From Nocardiopsis algeriensis (GTDB taxonomy: Bacteria; Actinomycetota; Actinomycetes; Streptosporangiales; Streptosporangiaceae), in the NCBI RefSeq assembly GCF_014203695.1, contig NZ_JACHJO010000005.1:186001-250000 (forward strand): a DNA stretch of 64,000 nt. Direction: 5' to 3'. The position numbers and the translations under genes were made by a program. How positions within the stretch are numbered: the stretch's first letter is position 1; each line of letters begins with the position of its first letter. This document shows positions 35,757-45,458 of this stretch, piece after piece. The notes under the pieces were generated by a model. That model made no database searches. It was not told where the DNA came from and saw nothing but the letters and a program-made list of their open reading frames with translations.

Positions 35757-36999
35757 CGGTCTTCCCCTCGTGCTCGGGCGGCCGAGCCCGGTGGTTCGGT
35801 ACCGCCGCGCGCAAGGGGCGCGCGAACAGGGCCGCCATCCCGGCCACCCCCGCCCCGGCACCCCACACCACCAGCAGGAAGGTCACGGAGCGGGCCTGTG
35901 CGATCAGGCCGATCAGCGGGTTGGCCCACAGCAGCGGCAGCCACTGGGCGAGGGTCACCACCGCCTGGGCCCGCCCGACCACTTCCCGAGGGCAGGCGAG
36001 CAGGAACAGAGGGCCGGCATGGGTGGAGAAGACACCGGTACCCAACCCCACGACCAGGGACATCAGGCACAAGGCCGCGGGCCCCGGAGCGGCCGCGGTG
36101 GCCGCGATCCCCGCAGCGGCGGTGATCATCCCCCAAGCCGCGACCGCTCCGGCACGTGAGGCGGTTCCGCGCCACAGCACCAACGCGGTCACGCAGGCCA
36201 TACCGGCGCCGAAGGAACCCGCCGCCGCTCCCGTGGCCACCGCGTCCCAGCCCCGCGCGGCGGAGACCACCGGCACCACGAGCGGGGAGAAGGGGATGAC
36301 GAACATGGCGAAGGCCCCCGTGAGCAGCACGACCGCACGCAGCAGCGGCGTACCGAACACGACCGCCACCCCCTGCCGGACCTGGCGGTTCAGGCCGCGC
36401 CCCGGACCGGTGGAGGACGCGGACCGCGCCCGGGAGCGCACCCAGCACAGTACGATCACCGTCACCAGGTAGCACGCGGCCCCGGCGCCGTAGAGGGAGG
36501 GAAGCCCGAGCACGGTGATCGCGGCCCCACCCAGCGGCGGACCGCACAGAACAGAGCCGTGGAGGAGCACCTGCCGGGCCGCCATGGCGCGCCCCAGGGC
36601 GGTGGAGGACACCAGCAGCTTGGGGACCGACGCCGACGCCGGGATGTCGACCGCGTCGACCGTGCCCAGCGCCAGGGCGATCACGATCATGGCGACGGCG
36701 CCGGGGCCGGTCCCGGACATGACCACCGCACCCGTGAGCGCCACGGCGCACAGGACCGTGTTCGCGACCGCCATGACGGGCAGGGCACCGACCCGGTCGC
36801 TCAGCGCACCCCCGTGCAAGGTCAGCAGCACGCGGGGCACCACCTGTGCCGAGAGCACCGCCGCGGCCGTACCGGGACCGGAAAGGGCCGCGTGCCACAC
36901 GAGCCCGAACACCAGCATCTGGGTACCGAGCGCGCTCGCCCCGGTCCCGGCCAACCAGATCCAGTAGAGCCGCGGAGGCCGGTGTTCGCTCGCAACCAT
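35752..36999 (-). CDS. MFS transporter
   Basis: A 415-residue protein with around twelve hydrophobic spans. It resembles the macrolide-efflux/enterobactin-exporter-like MFS group (PF05977/MFS_1) with GGALSDRVGALPVM after span 2 and a second repeat half from about 215. GGAGG lies 8 nt before the ATG. Its 3' end abuts, and slightly overlaps, the truncated radical SAM gene; the last 20 residues (RAAVPNHRARPPEHEGKTG) are polar, so the gene may be complete. Substrate unknown. Confidence 0.83.
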   Translation of the reverse strand: MVASEHRPPRLYWIWLAGTGASALGTQMLVFGLVWHAALSGPGTAAAVLSAQVVPRVLLTLHGGALSDRVGALPVMAVANTVLCAVALTGAVVMSGTGPGAVAMIVIALALGTVDAVDIPASASVPKLLVSSTALGRAMAARQVLLHGSVLCGPPLGGAAITVLGLPSLYGAGAACYLVTVIVLCWVRSRARSASSTGPGRGLNRQVRQGVAVVFGTPLLRAVVLLTGAFAMFVIPFSPLVVPVVSAARGWDAVATGAAAGSFGAGMACVTALVLWRGTASRAGAVAAWGMITAAAGIAATAAAPGPAALCLMSLVVGLGTGVFSTHAGPLFLLACPREVVGRAQAVVTLAQWLPLLWANPLIGLIAQARSVTFLLVVWGAGAGVAGMAALFARPLRAAVPNHRARPPEHEGKTG

Positions 37000-37144
37000 G
37001 GACGCGACCTCCGTTCGGCCCAGGACGCTAGCGCGCGCCTACGACAGAACAGGCTCCATCCCATGGAGACACCCGGGTGCGGCAGACCACCGGGACCACC
37101 GGGGGACTGCTCCCAGCAGAAACCGCCCCGGGAGAGCGGTGCCT

Positions 37145-37597
37145 CTAGGAGACGCAGAACTCGTTGCCCTCGGGGTCGAGCATGACCCACCAGTGCCCGG
37201 CAGGGCCCTTGTCGACCTCGCGTACCCGCACGGCCCCCAGCCCCTCCATGCGGGACACCAGCTCGACCAGGCCGCCCGGTTCGCTGTGGACGTCGATGTG
37301 CAGTCGGTTCTTGACCGTCTTGCCCTCGGGTACGTCCTGGAAGAGGAGCCGCCGGCCCAGGCCGACACCGCTGATGCGGTCGAAGGGGTCGTCGGGGTGG
37401 CGGACCGCGGCGAAGCCGCGGAAGTACGTGCGGCCGCGGTGCTCGACCACCGCTTCCTTGCCGATGTGGCCCTCGGTCAGCAGCTGCTCGATGAGGGCGC
37501 CGGGATCCTCCACCTCGTAGCCCAGGGCCTGGGCCCAGAAGTCCGCGATCGCGGGCGCGTCGGTGCTGTCGATGACGAGTTTCCAACCCAATGCCAT
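37145..37597 (-). CDS. VOC-family protein
   Basis: A 150-residue protein of the glyoxalase-like (PF18029-type) group: WKLVIDSTDAPAIADFWAQALGYEV at the start, LLFQDVPEGKTVKNRLHIDV in the middle and [14 protein letters not shown] at the end. These short actinobacterial VOC proteins have no proven substrate. The ATG sits 7 nt after a clear -10 hexamer, so the transcript is probably leaderless. A paralogue of the same subtype lies at 54770-55144. Confidence 0.87.
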   Translation of the reverse strand: MALGWKLVIDSTDAPAIADFWAQALGYEVEDPGALIEQLLTEGHIGKEAVVEHRGRTYFRGFAAVRHPDDPFDRISGVGLGRRLLFQDVPEGKTVKNRLHIDVHSEPGGLVELVSRMEGLGAVRVREVDKGPAGHWWVMLDPEGNEFCVS

Positions 37598-37599
37598 GC

Positions 37600-37632
37600 A
37601 ACCAGTATTAATGGTTACAGGTGTTGCCACAA
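37600..37632 (-). promoter_or_regulatory. Promoter of the leaderless VOC gene
   Basis: On the minus strand TTGTGG and TAATAC are 16 nt apart, with TAATAC ending 7 nt before the ATG. A dyad AACCA-N7-TGGTT overlaps the -10 box and could be an operator. Confidence 0.55.
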
Positions 37633-37754
37633 GACCCGACCCGCCCGCGCCCCAGCCTTGACGGTAACGGGACCTGACCTTGGGTAGTGGCTCGACCACC
37701 ATCACAAGAGCACCCCGGGCACACCCCGGAGCGGATCCACCGGAAAGGGCACAG

Positions 37755-39269
37755 ATGCGACACCAGAGCGTGTGGGCACCGGCAGAGGACAGGCCCGCCT
37801 TCCCCACCCTGCAGCAGGACCTGGAGGTCGACGTCGCGGTGGTGGGCGGCGGCCTGGTCGGCATGACCACCGCACTACTGGCGCAGTCCGCCGGCATCGG
37901 CACCGTCGCACTGATCGAGGCCGGCCGCCTGGGCCGGGGCACCACGGAGAAGACCACCGGCAAGGTCACCTCCCAGCACGGCCTCACCTATGCGCAGCTG
38001 ATCGACCGCCACGGACCGGAAGCGGCCCGCATGTACGCCGACGCCAACCAGGCCGGCATGGAACTGGTCGCCGCACTGACCCGCGACTGCCGCATCGACT
38101 GCGACCTCACCCGCGCCCCCTCCCTCGCCTACACCCGCGACCCCGCCCGCCGCCGGGAACTGGAAGAAGAGGTCGACGCGGCCCGCAGCCTGGGGCTGCC
38201 GGCAACCCTGACCGAGACCAGTGCCCTGCCCTTCGACATCGAGGCCGCCGTACGCTTCGACCACCAGCTGCACCTGCACCCGGGCCGCTACGCGGCAGGA
38301 CTGGCCGCGGCACTGCTCAGAACCGGAACCGGCGTCTTCGAGAACACCCGCGTCTCGGAGATCGACGAACAGCGCGACGGCACCGTCCTCATCCGCACCC
38401 CGCAGGCGACCGTACGCGCCGGTGCCGCGGTCGTGGCGACCCTGCTGCCGATCAACACCATCGGAGGCTACTTCGCCAAGACCCGCCCCACCCGCTCCTT
38501 CGGCCTGGCGGCCCGCCTGCGCCACCCCGCCCCCCAGGAGATGGCGCTCTCGGTCGACTCCCCCGGCAGATCCACACGCCCCTGGGCCGACCGTGGCCCC
38601 CGCGGACTGGTCGTCGTGGGCGGCGGCCACGAGACCGGAACCGGACAGGACACCCGGCACCTGTTCGAGGAACTGGAGCAATGGACCAGGACCACCTTCG
38701 ACGTGGAGGAGATCGAGTACCGCTGGTCCGGCCAGGACTACACCACACCCGACCAGGTGCCCTACATCGGCCGCTCCCCCATGAGCGACCGGATCCTGGT
38801 GGCGACGGGCTTCAGGAAATGGGGCCTGAGCAACGGATCCGCCGCCGCCCTCATCCTCACCGACCTCCTGGCCGGACGCGACAACGCCTGGCTGCCGGTG
38901 TTCGACGCCACCCGCATCGGGGACGCCAAGGCCGTGGCCAAGCTCGTCAAGGACAACCTCAAGGTCGGGGCCGACCTCGCCGGCGGGCACCTGGCCCGGC
39001 TGCTCCCCCACCACTCCCACCACCTGGAGCCCGGCCAGGGCGCGCTGATCGACGTCGACGGCGACCCCGTCGGCGCCTACCGCGACCCCGACGGCACACT
39101 GCACGCCGTCACACCCACCTGCACCCACATGGGCTGCCGACTGGCATGGAACCCGGCCGAGACCAGCTGGGACTGCGCCTGCCACGGGTCGCGCTTCGAC
39201 CCCGACGGGCGCATCCTCAACGGCCCGGCGGTCGAACCCCTGCCCACCGTCGACACCGACGGCGACTGA
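37755..39269 (+). CDS. FAD-dependent oxidoreductase with C-terminal Rieske domain
   Basis: This 504-residue protein couples a DAO-type flavoprotein to a [2Fe-2S] Rieske module. Residues 26-40 hold the dinucleotide fold (VAVVGGGLVGMTTAL), and GHETGTGQD plus the RWSGQDYTTPDQVPYIG block match the YurR-like family. The Rieske ligands are CTHMGC (about 456) and CACHGS (about 475), the CxH…CxxH set. Such fusions are widespread in Bacillus and actinobacteria; the substrate is unknown. GGAAAGGG lies 6 nt upstream of the chosen ATG. Confidence 0.88.
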   Translation: MRHQSVWAPAEDRPAFPTLQQDLEVDVAVVGGGLVGMTTALLAQSAGIGTVALIEAGRLGRGTTEKTTGKVTSQHGLTYAQLIDRHGPEAARMYADANQAGMELVAALTRDCRIDCDLTRAPSLAYTRDPARRRELEEEVDAARSLGLPATLTETSALPFDIEAAVRFDHQLHLHPGRYAAGLAAALLRTGTGVFENTRVSEIDEQRDGTVLIRTPQATVRAGAAVVATLLPINTIGGYFAKTRPTRSFGLAARLRHPAPQEMALSVDSPGRSTRPWADRGPRGLVVVGGGHETGTGQDTRHLFEELEQWTRTTFDVEEIEYRWSGQDYTTPDQVPYIGRSPMSDRILVATGFRKWGLSNGSAAALILTDLLAGRDNAWLPVFDATRIGDAKAVAKLVKDNLKVGADLAGGHLARLLPHHSHHLEPGQGALIDVDGDPVGAYRDPDGTLHAVTPTCTHMGCRLAWNPAETSWDCACHGSRFDPDGRILNGPAVEPLPTVDTDGD

Positions 39270-39294
39270 GGCCGACCGACGGGCCCCGGCCCGC

Positions 39295-41670
39295 TCACCC
39301 GCCCGCGTAGGCCGCCAGGTGCTCGCCGGTGAGGGTGGAGCGGGAGGCCGCCAGGGCGGCGGGCGTGCCCTCGAACACGACACGGCCGCCGTCCTGCCCC
39401 GCACCGGGACCCAGGTCGACGATCCAGTCGGCATGGGCCATGACCGCCTGATGGTGCTCCACGACGATCACCGACGTCCCCGAGTCCACGAGCCGGTCCA
39501 GCAGCTCCAGCAGCCGGCCGACATCGGCCAGGTGCAGGCCCGCGGTCGGCTCGTCCAACACGTAGAGGCCGCCCTTGTCGGCCATGCGGGCCGCCAGCTT
39601 GAGCCGCTGGCGCTCACCGCCCGAGAGCGTGGTGAGCGGCTGCCCCAGCGCCAGGTAACCCAGCCCCACGTCGGAGAGGCGGCTCAGGATCCGCTGCGCG
39701 GCCGGCAGGCGCGCCTGGTCGGAGCCGAAGAACTCCTCGGCCTCGGACACCGCCATCGCCAGCACCTCGCCGATGTCGCGGCCGCCGAAGGTGTACTCCA
39801 GCACCGACGCCTGGAACCGCCGCCCCTCGCACTCCTCGCAGACGGTGGCGGCGCCGGCCATCATCGCCAGGTCCGTGTAGAGCACCCCCGCACCGCCGCA
39901 GGCAGGGCATGCCCCCTCGGAGTTGGCGCTGAACAGCGCCGGCTTCACCCCGTTGGCCTTCGCGAACGCCTTGCGGATCGGGTCGAGCAGCCCCGTGTAG
40001 GTCGCCGGGTTGCTGCGCCGCGAACCGCGGATCGCATTCTGGTCGACCAGCACCGCTCCGGCCTCGGCGGGCATCGACCCGTGCACGAGCGAGCTCTTGC
40101 CCGAGCCGGCCACCCCTGTGACGGCGACGAGCACCCCCAGCGGGATGTCGACGTCGACGCCGCGCAGATTGTGAGCGTCGGCTCCGCGGATCCGCAGGAC
40201 GCCGGTGGGCGTGCGCACCTTCTCCTTCAGCGGCGTCCGGTCCTGGAGGTGGCGGCCGGTGAGGGTGCCCGACGAGCGCAGTCCCTCAGGGGTGCCCTCG
40301 TAGCAGACCCTGCCCCCCGCCGTTCCGGCTCCGGGCCCCAGGTCCACGACGTGGTCGGCGATGGCGATCGTCTCCGGCTCGTGCTCCACCACCAGTACCG
40401 TGTTGCCCTTGTCGCGCAGCCGCAGCAGCAGATCGTTCATCTTCTGCACGTCGTGGGGGTGCAGGCCGACAGTGGGCTCGTCGAAGACGTAGGTGACATC
40501 GGTGAGCGCCGAACCCAGGTGGCGCACCATCTTGGTGCGCTGGGCCTCACCTCCCGAGAGGGTGCCCGAGGACCGGTCGAGGCTGAGGTATCCCAGCCCG
40601 ATCTCCACGAACGAGTCCAGGGTCTCCCCCAGCGCCTCCAGCAGCGGGGCCACCGACGGCTCGTCCAGGGCGCGCACCCACACGGCCAGGTCCCTGACCT
40701 CCATCGCGCAGGCGTCGGCGATGGAGATCCCCCCGATCTTGGCGGACCGGGCCCTCTCGCTGAGCCGGGTGCCATCGCACTCCGGGCAGTCGGTGAACGT
40801 CACCGCGCGCTCCACGAACGCCCGGATGTGCGGCTGCATCGCCTCCTTGTCCTTGGACAGGAACGACTTGCGGATCTTCGGAAGCAACCCCTCGTAGGTG
40901 AGGTTGACGCCTTCAACCTTCACCTTGGTGGGTTCGCGGTGCAGGAAGTCCTCCATCTCCTGCTCCGTGTACTCACGGATCGGCTTGTGCGGGTCCAGAA
41001 AACCCGACTCCGCGTAGACCCGCACCGTCCAGAAGTTGTCCGACTTCCAGCCGGGAATCGTGAACGCACCCTCGGCGATCGACAGGGAGTCGTCGTAGAG
41101 CTGGGACAGATCGATGTCGGACACCGATCCCCGCCCCTCGCAGTGCACACACATCCCGCCCACGCGCTGGAAGGTCTGCTTCACCGCCTTGCGGGCACCG
41201 CGCTCGACCTTGATCGCACCGCTGGCCCGCACCGAGGCGGTGTTGAACGAGAACGCGCTCGGCGGACCCGCGTACGGACGCCCCAGGCGGCTGAAGAGAA
41301 TGCGCAGCAGCGCGTGGGCGTCGGTGACCGTACCCACGGTGGAACGCGGATCGGCACCCAGCCGCTGCTGGTCGACGATGATCGCGTTCGTCAACCCCTG
41401 GAGCACGTCGACGTCGGGGCGCGCCACGTTCGGCATGAAACCCTGCACGAACGCGCTGTAGGTCTCGTTGATCATCCGCTGCGACTCAGCGGCGATCGTG
41501 TCGAACACCAGCGAGCTCTTGCCCGAGCCGGACACGCCGGTGAACACCGTCAGCCGCCGCTTGGGAATCTCGACGTCGACGCTCCGGAGATTGTTCTCCC
41601 GGGCACCGTGTACGCGGATCATGTCGTGGCCGTCAGCGGGGTGCATGCTCTCTCCCATGGTCCTACCCAT
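39295..41670 (-). CDS. Short UvrA paralogue (ABC excinuclease-like, DrrC type)
   Basis: A 791-residue protein with two ABC cassettes as in UvrA: Walker [14 protein letters not shown] and [13 protein letters not shown], signatures LSGGEAQR and LSGGERQR, Walker B blocks [10 protein letters not shown] and [10 protein letters not shown]. Zinc-finger Cys are present ([32 protein letters not shown]). It is about 150 residues shorter than genuine UvrA, mostly missing the UvrB-binding/insertion region, as in the DrrC daunorubicin-resistance protein. A role in removing drugs from DNA is possible but not proven. GGAGGAGGA precedes this ATG; another in-frame ATG eight codons later is also well placed. 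Confidence 0.85.
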   Translation of the reverse strand: MGRTMGESMHPADGHDMIRVHGARENNLRSVDVEIPKRRLTVFTGVSGSGKSSLVFDTIAAESQRMINETYSAFVQGFMPNVARPDVDVLQGLTNAIIVDQQRLGADPRSTVGTVTDAHALLRILFSRLGRPYAGPPSAFSFNTASVRASGAIKVERGARKAVKQTFQRVGGMCVHCEGRGSVSDIDLSQLYDDSLSIAEGAFTIPGWKSDNFWTVRVYAESGFLDPHKPIREYTEQEMEDFLHREPTKVKVEGVNLTYEGLLPKIRKSFLSKDKEAMQPHIRAFVERAVTFTDCPECDGTRLSERARSAKIGGISIADACAMEVRDLAVWVRALDEPSVAPLLEALGETLDSFVEIGLGYLSLDRSSGTLSGGEAQRTKMVRHLGSALTDVTYVFDEPTVGLHPHDVQKMNDLLLRLRDKGNTVLVVEHEPETIAIADHVVDLGPGAGTAGGRVCYEGTPEGLRSSGTLTGRHLQDRTPLKEKVRTPTGVLRIRGADAHNLRGVDVDIPLGVLVAVTGVAGSGKSSLVHGSMPAEAGAVLVDQNAIRGSRRSNPATYTGLLDPIRKAFAKANGVKPALFSANSEGACPACGGAGVLYTDLAMMAGAATVCEECEGRRFQASVLEYTFGGRDIGEVLAMAVSEAEEFFGSDQARLPAAQRILSRLSDVGLGYLALGQPLTTLSGGERQRLKLAARMADKGGLYVLDEPTAGLHLADVGRLLELLDRLVDSGTSVIVVEHHQAVMAHADWIVDLGPGAGQDGGRVVFEGTPAALAASRSTLTGEHLAAYAGG

Positions 41671-41738
41671 CGACTCCTCCTCCGCCGACGGCGCCAACGG
41701 CTCCGCCGGACCTCTCCTGGACCGCGACACCCGGCCCT

Positions 41739-42149
41739 TCAGCGCCGCTCCTGGATCCGGACCAGGTTGCCCGCTGGATCGCGAAAGGCGCAGTCGCGGA
41801 CACCGTAGGGCTGATCGGTCGGCTCCTGGACGACCTCCGCACCGGCGGCCTGCACCCGGTCGAAGACACCCTCCAGATCGGAGGTGGCCGGCAGGACCGC
41901 GGCACAGGTGCCCTTGGCCATCATCTCGGTGATGACCCGGCGCTCCTCCTCGGTGACACCGGGGTCGGCGGCCGGCGGCGACAGGACCAGGGACATGCCG
42001 GGCTCGCCGACCGGACCGACCGTGATCCAGCGCATCCCCCCGTATCCCACGTCCTTGCGGACCTCGAAACCGAGGATGTCGCGATAGAAGGCCAGGGCCG
42101 CATCCGGGTCGTCGTGCGGCAGGAAACTCGCTTCAACGGTGATGTCCAT
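41739..42149 (-). CDS. VOC-family protein
   Basis: A 136-residue glyoxalase-fold protein of the YaeR/PhnB-like group: ASFLPHDDPDAALAFYRDILGFEV, MSLVLSPPAADPG, and RDCAFRDPAGNLVRIQE, the last with the usual metal-site Glu. It lies 5 nt behind the AraC-type regulator gene on the same strand, and this pairing is seen often, so the regulator presumably controls it. Substrate unknown. Confidence 0.87.
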   Translation of the reverse strand: MDITVEASFLPHDDPDAALAFYRDILGFEVRKDVGYGGMRWITVGPVGEPGMSLVLSPPAADPGVTEEERRVITEMMAKGTCAAVLPATSDLEGVFDRVQAAGAEVVQEPTDQPYGVRDCAFRDPAGNLVRIQERR

Positions 42150-42154
42150 GGCAC

Positions 42155-42634
42155 TCACGCCAACTGCGGCTCGCGGGCCGCCGCTTCTCGATTCCTGACC
42201 GGTCGTGTCACCTGCTTGGCCACGCATGCCGGCATCCCCGCCGCCTCCTGCGCCGCCAGGCGCCGGTAGAGGCTGGGCGCCATGCCGACCAGCTCCGTGA
42301 AACGGGTGCTGAAGGTACCCAGGGACGAGCAGCCGACGGCGAAGCAGACCTCGGTGACCCCCAGGTCGCCGCGGCGCAGCAGCGCCATCGCGCGCTCGAT
42401 GCGCCGCGTCATCAGGAAGGAGTAGGGCGACTCGCCGTAGGCCAGGCGGAACCGGCGGCTCAGGTGCCCGGCCGACATGTTGACACCCCGGGCCAGCTCC
42501 TCCACGTCCAGGGGCCGCGCGTACTCCCGGTCGATCCGGTCGCGGACGCGGCGCAGCAGCGCCAGGTCGCGCAGGCGCTGCGCCTCAGCGGTTCTGTTGC
42601 TCACCTCCACGATCGTGCCAGGCGCCGCCGACAT
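42155..42634 (-). CDS. AraC-family transcriptional regulator (DNA-binding domain only)
   Basis: A 159-residue protein that is little more than the AraC helix-turn-helix pair: DREYARPLDVEELARGVNMSAGHLSRRFRLAYGESPYSFLMTRRIERAMALLR, then VTEVCFAVGCSSLGTFSTRF (in pieces). No cupin-type sensor domain is present, so control is by another route. Start is uncertain: this ATG, or a GTG ten codons on (VSNRTAEAQRL) where family similarity begins. It leads a two-gene operon with the VOC protein. Confidence 0.83.
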   Translation of the reverse strand: MSAAPGTIVEVSNRTAEAQRLRDLALLRRVRDRIDREYARPLDVEELARGVNMSAGHLSRRFRLAYGESPYSFLMTRRIERAMALLRRGDLGVTEVCFAVGCSSLGTFSTRFTELVGMAPSLYRRLAAQEAAGMPACVAKQVTRPVRNREAAAREPQLA

Positions 42635-42724
42635 TTCCCGGCTCCGCACCCGGCACGGAGTGGCCCGGCCCCTCCCCGGCAGGGGAGGGGCCGGGCCACC
42701 GACTCGGACGAGCACGCCCGCCGG

Positions 42725-43732
42725 TCACCGGCCCGAGAGGACACCTCCGTCCGCGGTCCGCTCCCGGGTCCGGTGCGCCGCCACGGCCCGGCGGACCTCC
42801 TCGGCCACCAGGTCCGCGTTGATCCCGGCGGCCGCCGCGGCACCCGCAGCAGCGGCCGCCCCCACCTGCATCAGAGGATCGGCGACGTTGCCCGCCACCC
42901 ACACCCCCGCCGCGCCGCTGCGGCCCGCGGTATCGGAGGGAAGGTGCTCGCCGACCCCCGACGGATGCTCCACCGCACCGAGCCCGAGTCCGGCGAGGAA
43001 GCCGGCACGTACCCGCGCCCGCGGAGCCACCGCCACCACCTGGCGCTCCACCACCGACCCGTCGGCCGTCCTCACCCCCGCGAGGCGCTCCCCCTCGGTC
43101 TCCAGCGCCACCACCTCTCCGGGAACCACGCCGATGCCTGTGGCGGCCAGCTGCTCGGCCTCCTCCGCCGACAGCTCCGCGGTGTGGGAGAAGAGCACCA
43201 CATCGCGGCTCCACTGGCGGAACAGCAGTGCCTGGTGCACCGACATCGGCCCCGTGGCGAGCACACCCACGGCCCGGTCGCGCACCTCCCACCCGTGGCA
43301 GTAGGGGCAGTGCACCACCTCCCGCCCCCACCGCTCCCGCAGCCCCTCGACCTCGGGGAGCTCGTCGACCAGACCGGTGGCCACCAGCAGGCGGCGCCCG
43401 CGTACCCGCCGACCCTCCGACAGTGCCACCGCGAACGCTTCGCCGTCCCGGACCACGGCGTCGACCTCACCGGACACCACCTGCCCGCCGTGGCTGCGCA
43501 CCTCCGCCCGGCCGCGCTCCACCAGCTCGGCCGGAGAGATCCCCTCCCGGCCCAGCAGCCCGTGCACACCCTCGGCCGGGGCGTTGCGCGGCCGACCCGC
43601 GTCGACCACCAGCACCGACCTCCGCGCCCGGGCCAGCGTCAGGGCCCCGCTCAGCCCGGCGGCGCCACCGCCGACCACCACCACGTCGTATTCCTGCATC
43701 ACGCCGTCTTCCTGTTCCAGCTGCGCGGTCAT
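42725..43732 (-). CDS. Thioredoxin-reductase-like FAD oxidoreductase
   Basis: A 335-residue flavoprotein: FAD motif VVVVGGGAAGLSGALTLA (about 17-34), a redox pair CPYC (Cys142, Cys145) in VHCPYCHGWEV, and a closing AGNVADP block. Compared with genuine TrxR the NADPH motif (GTGPMSVHQAL) is changed, as in the low-molecular-weight thiol or TrxR-like enzymes of actinobacteria such as GliT/HlmI-type dithiol oxidases. GGAGG precedes the ATG. It is divergent from the XRE-cupin regulator with a shared operator, so they form a regulatory pair. Confidence 0.87.
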   Translation of the reverse strand: MTAQLEQEDGVMQEYDVVVVGGGAAGLSGALTLARARRSVLVVDAGRPRNAPAEGVHGLLGREGISPAELVERGRAEVRSHGGQVVSGEVDAVVRDGEAFAVALSEGRRVRGRRLLVATGLVDELPEVEGLRERWGREVVHCPYCHGWEVRDRAVGVLATGPMSVHQALLFRQWSRDVVLFSHTAELSAEEAEQLAATGIGVVPGEVVALETEGERLAGVRTADGSVVERQVVAVAPRARVRAGFLAGLGLGAVEHPSGVGEHLPSDTAGRSGAAGVWVAGNVADPLMQVGAAAAAGAAAAAGINADLVAEEVRRAVAAHRTRERTADGGVLSGR

Positions 43733-43786
43733 CACGACCGCCTCCACGAACACCCTCCAACCCCGCCCACCAGACCCGCAAACTTC

Positions 43787-43803
43787 TTTGCCGACATGGC
43801 AAA
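43787..43803. promoter_or_regulatory. TTTGCC-N5-GGCAAA operator between TrxR-like and XRE-cupin genes
   Basis: A perfect 6-bp dyad lies 9 nt upstream of the regulator's ATG and 55 nt from the divergent flavoenzyme start, in a short AT-richer patch. Autoregulation by the XRE-cupin protein is the natural inference. Confidence 0.6.
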
Positions 43804-43812
43804 ATCCACGGT

Positions 43813-44415
43813 ATGGAAGACGATCTCGACCGCACACTGGGCACGGTCGGCCCGCGCCTGCGCGCACTGCGCCGACAGAACGAAACCACCCTGGCCGAAC
43901 TGTCCGCGGCGACCGGCATCTCGGTGAGCACCCTGTCCCGACTGGAGTCCGGAACCCGACGGCCCACCCTCGAACTGCTGCTCCCCCTGGCCCGCGCCCA
44001 CGGCGTCACCCTCGACGAACTCGTCGACGCCCCGCCCACCGGCGACCCGCGCATCCACCTGCGCCCCGTCACCCGCCACGGCATGACCATGCTGCCCCTG
44101 ACCCGCCGCCCCGGCGGCATCCAGGCCTACAAACTCGTCATCCCGCCCGAGAACCCCCCGGCAGAACCCGTACTGCAGACCCACGAGGGCTACGAATGGG
44201 CCTACGTCCTCAACGGACGCCTGCGCGTCCTCCTGGGGGAACACGACCTGGTCCTGTCCCCCGGCGAAGCAGCCGAGTTCGACACCCGCCTGCCCCACTG
44301 GTTCGGCCCCGCCGACGACGAACCCGTCGAGATCCTCAGCCTCTTCGGAAAACAAGGCGAACGGGCCCACCTGCGCGCCCGCCCCCGCCCCGGCGGCGCA
44401 CCGGCCGGCCCCTGA
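43813..44415 (+). CDS. XRE-cupin transcriptional regulator
   Basis: A 200-residue regulator with an N-terminal XRE helix-turn-helix (about 11-65: RLRALRRQNETTLAELSAATGISVSTLSRLESG in outline) and a C-terminal cupin sensor (about 100-190: THEGYEWAYVLNGRLRVLLGEHDLVLSPGEAAEFDTRLPHWF in outline). Such proteins sense small ligands and commonly control one neighbouring enzyme; here the divergent TrxR-like gene is the obvious target through the shared dyad. Confidence 0.88.
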   Translation: MEDDLDRTLGTVGPRLRALRRQNETTLAELSAATGISVSTLSRLESGTRRPTLELLLPLARAHGVTLDELVDAPPTGDPRIHLRPVTRHGMTMLPLTRRPGGIQAYKLVIPPENPPAEPVLQTHEGYEWAYVLNGRLRVLLGEHDLVLSPGEAAEFDTRLPHWFGPADDEPVEILSLFGKQGERAHLRARPRPGGAPAGP

Positions 44416-44525
44416 CCTCCCGGGCGGGGCCCGCGGAGGCGGCCCCCGCCCTTGACAGCCTCCGCCCCCTTCCTGGAAGCTGCGCACACCTCCCCCACGC
44501 CCACCAGCCAAGGAAGGCGCCGGCC

Positions 44526-45458
44526 ATGCCCTCGCCCCTGAGCCACGCCGCCGACCTGGCGCGCCACCTCGCCCACCGCCGCGCCCGCGACCGCGACAAC
44601 GCCCAGGCCCTGACCGAACTGCTCCACCGCCCCCTGCCCCTGGCACCCGGCCTGGACCTGCAATGGCTGGGCACCGCCGGCTACCGCCTCACCCACCAGG
44701 GCCACACCCTGCTCATCGACCCCTACTGGAGCCGCGCCCCGCTCTCCTCACTGCTCCTGCGCACCCCCGCCCTGCCCGACCCCTCCCTCATCGACCGCTA
44801 CCTGCCCGACCCCGGCACCGTGGTCGGCGTCCTGGTCGGCCACGGCCACTTCGACCACGCCCTGGACGCCCCCGCCCTGGCCCGCCGCTTCGGCTGCCCC
44901 GTCCACGGCTCCACCTCCGTGGCCCGCCTCATGGCCCTGCACGGCCTGGCCCACAGAGCCGTCACCGTCCAACCCCACCACCCCTACGAACTCGGACCCT
45001 TCACCGTCACCTTCGTCCCCAGCCGCCACTCACGCATCCCGCTGGGCACCAAGGTCCCCTGGCCCGGCGACACCGACTGCACCCGCCTGGGCCAACTCGC
45101 CCCCCAGCGCTACGGCTGCGGCCAGACCTGGGGCATCCACATCGACATCGACGGCTACACCCTCTACCACCAGGGCAGCGCCGACCTCGTCGACGACCAG
45201 ATCCGCCACCGCGACGTCGACCTCTTCCTCGCCGGCATCGCAGGCCGCTCGGTCACCCCCCGCTACTGGCAGCGCATCCTGCCCCTCCTGCGCCCCAAAG
45301 CCCTCGTCCCCTGCCACTACGACGACTTCCTGCGCCCCCTCCACGCCCCCCTGCGCTTCACCGTCGACGTACGCCTGTCCGACCTCCAGGACGAGATCGC
45401 CGCCGTCGACCCCGACATCGCCCTGGCCGCCCTGCCCGCCCCGAAAGGCACCCCATGA
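44526..45458 (+). CDS. MBL-fold metallo-hydrolase (UlaG-like)
   Basis: A 310-residue metallo-beta-lactamase-fold enzyme. Metal motifs include GHGHFDHALDAPALA (HxHxDH), VPSRHSRIPLG, the Asp in YHQGSADLVDD and VPCHYDDFL. Its layout resembles UlaG/YtnP-like L-ascorbate-6-phosphate lactonase relatives. AAGGAAGG lies upstream. The gene overlaps the flavoenzyme after it by 4 nt, so the pair acts together; a lactone or ester precursor of the 2-hydroxyacid is a reasonable guess only. Confidence 0.83.
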   Translation: MPSPLSHAADLARHLAHRRARDRDNAQALTELLHRPLPLAPGLDLQWLGTAGYRLTHQGHTLLIDPYWSRAPLSSLLLRTPALPDPSLIDRYLPDPGTVVGVLVGHGHFDHALDAPALARRFGCPVHGSTSVARLMALHGLAHRAVTVQPHHPYELGPFTVTFVPSRHSRIPLGTKVPWPGDTDCTRLGQLAPQRYGCGQTWGIHIDIDGYTLYHQGSADLVDDQIRHRDVDLFLAGIAGRSVTPRYWQRILPLLRPKALVPCHYDDFLRPLHAPLRFTVDVRLSDLQDEIAAVDPDIALAALPAPKGTP

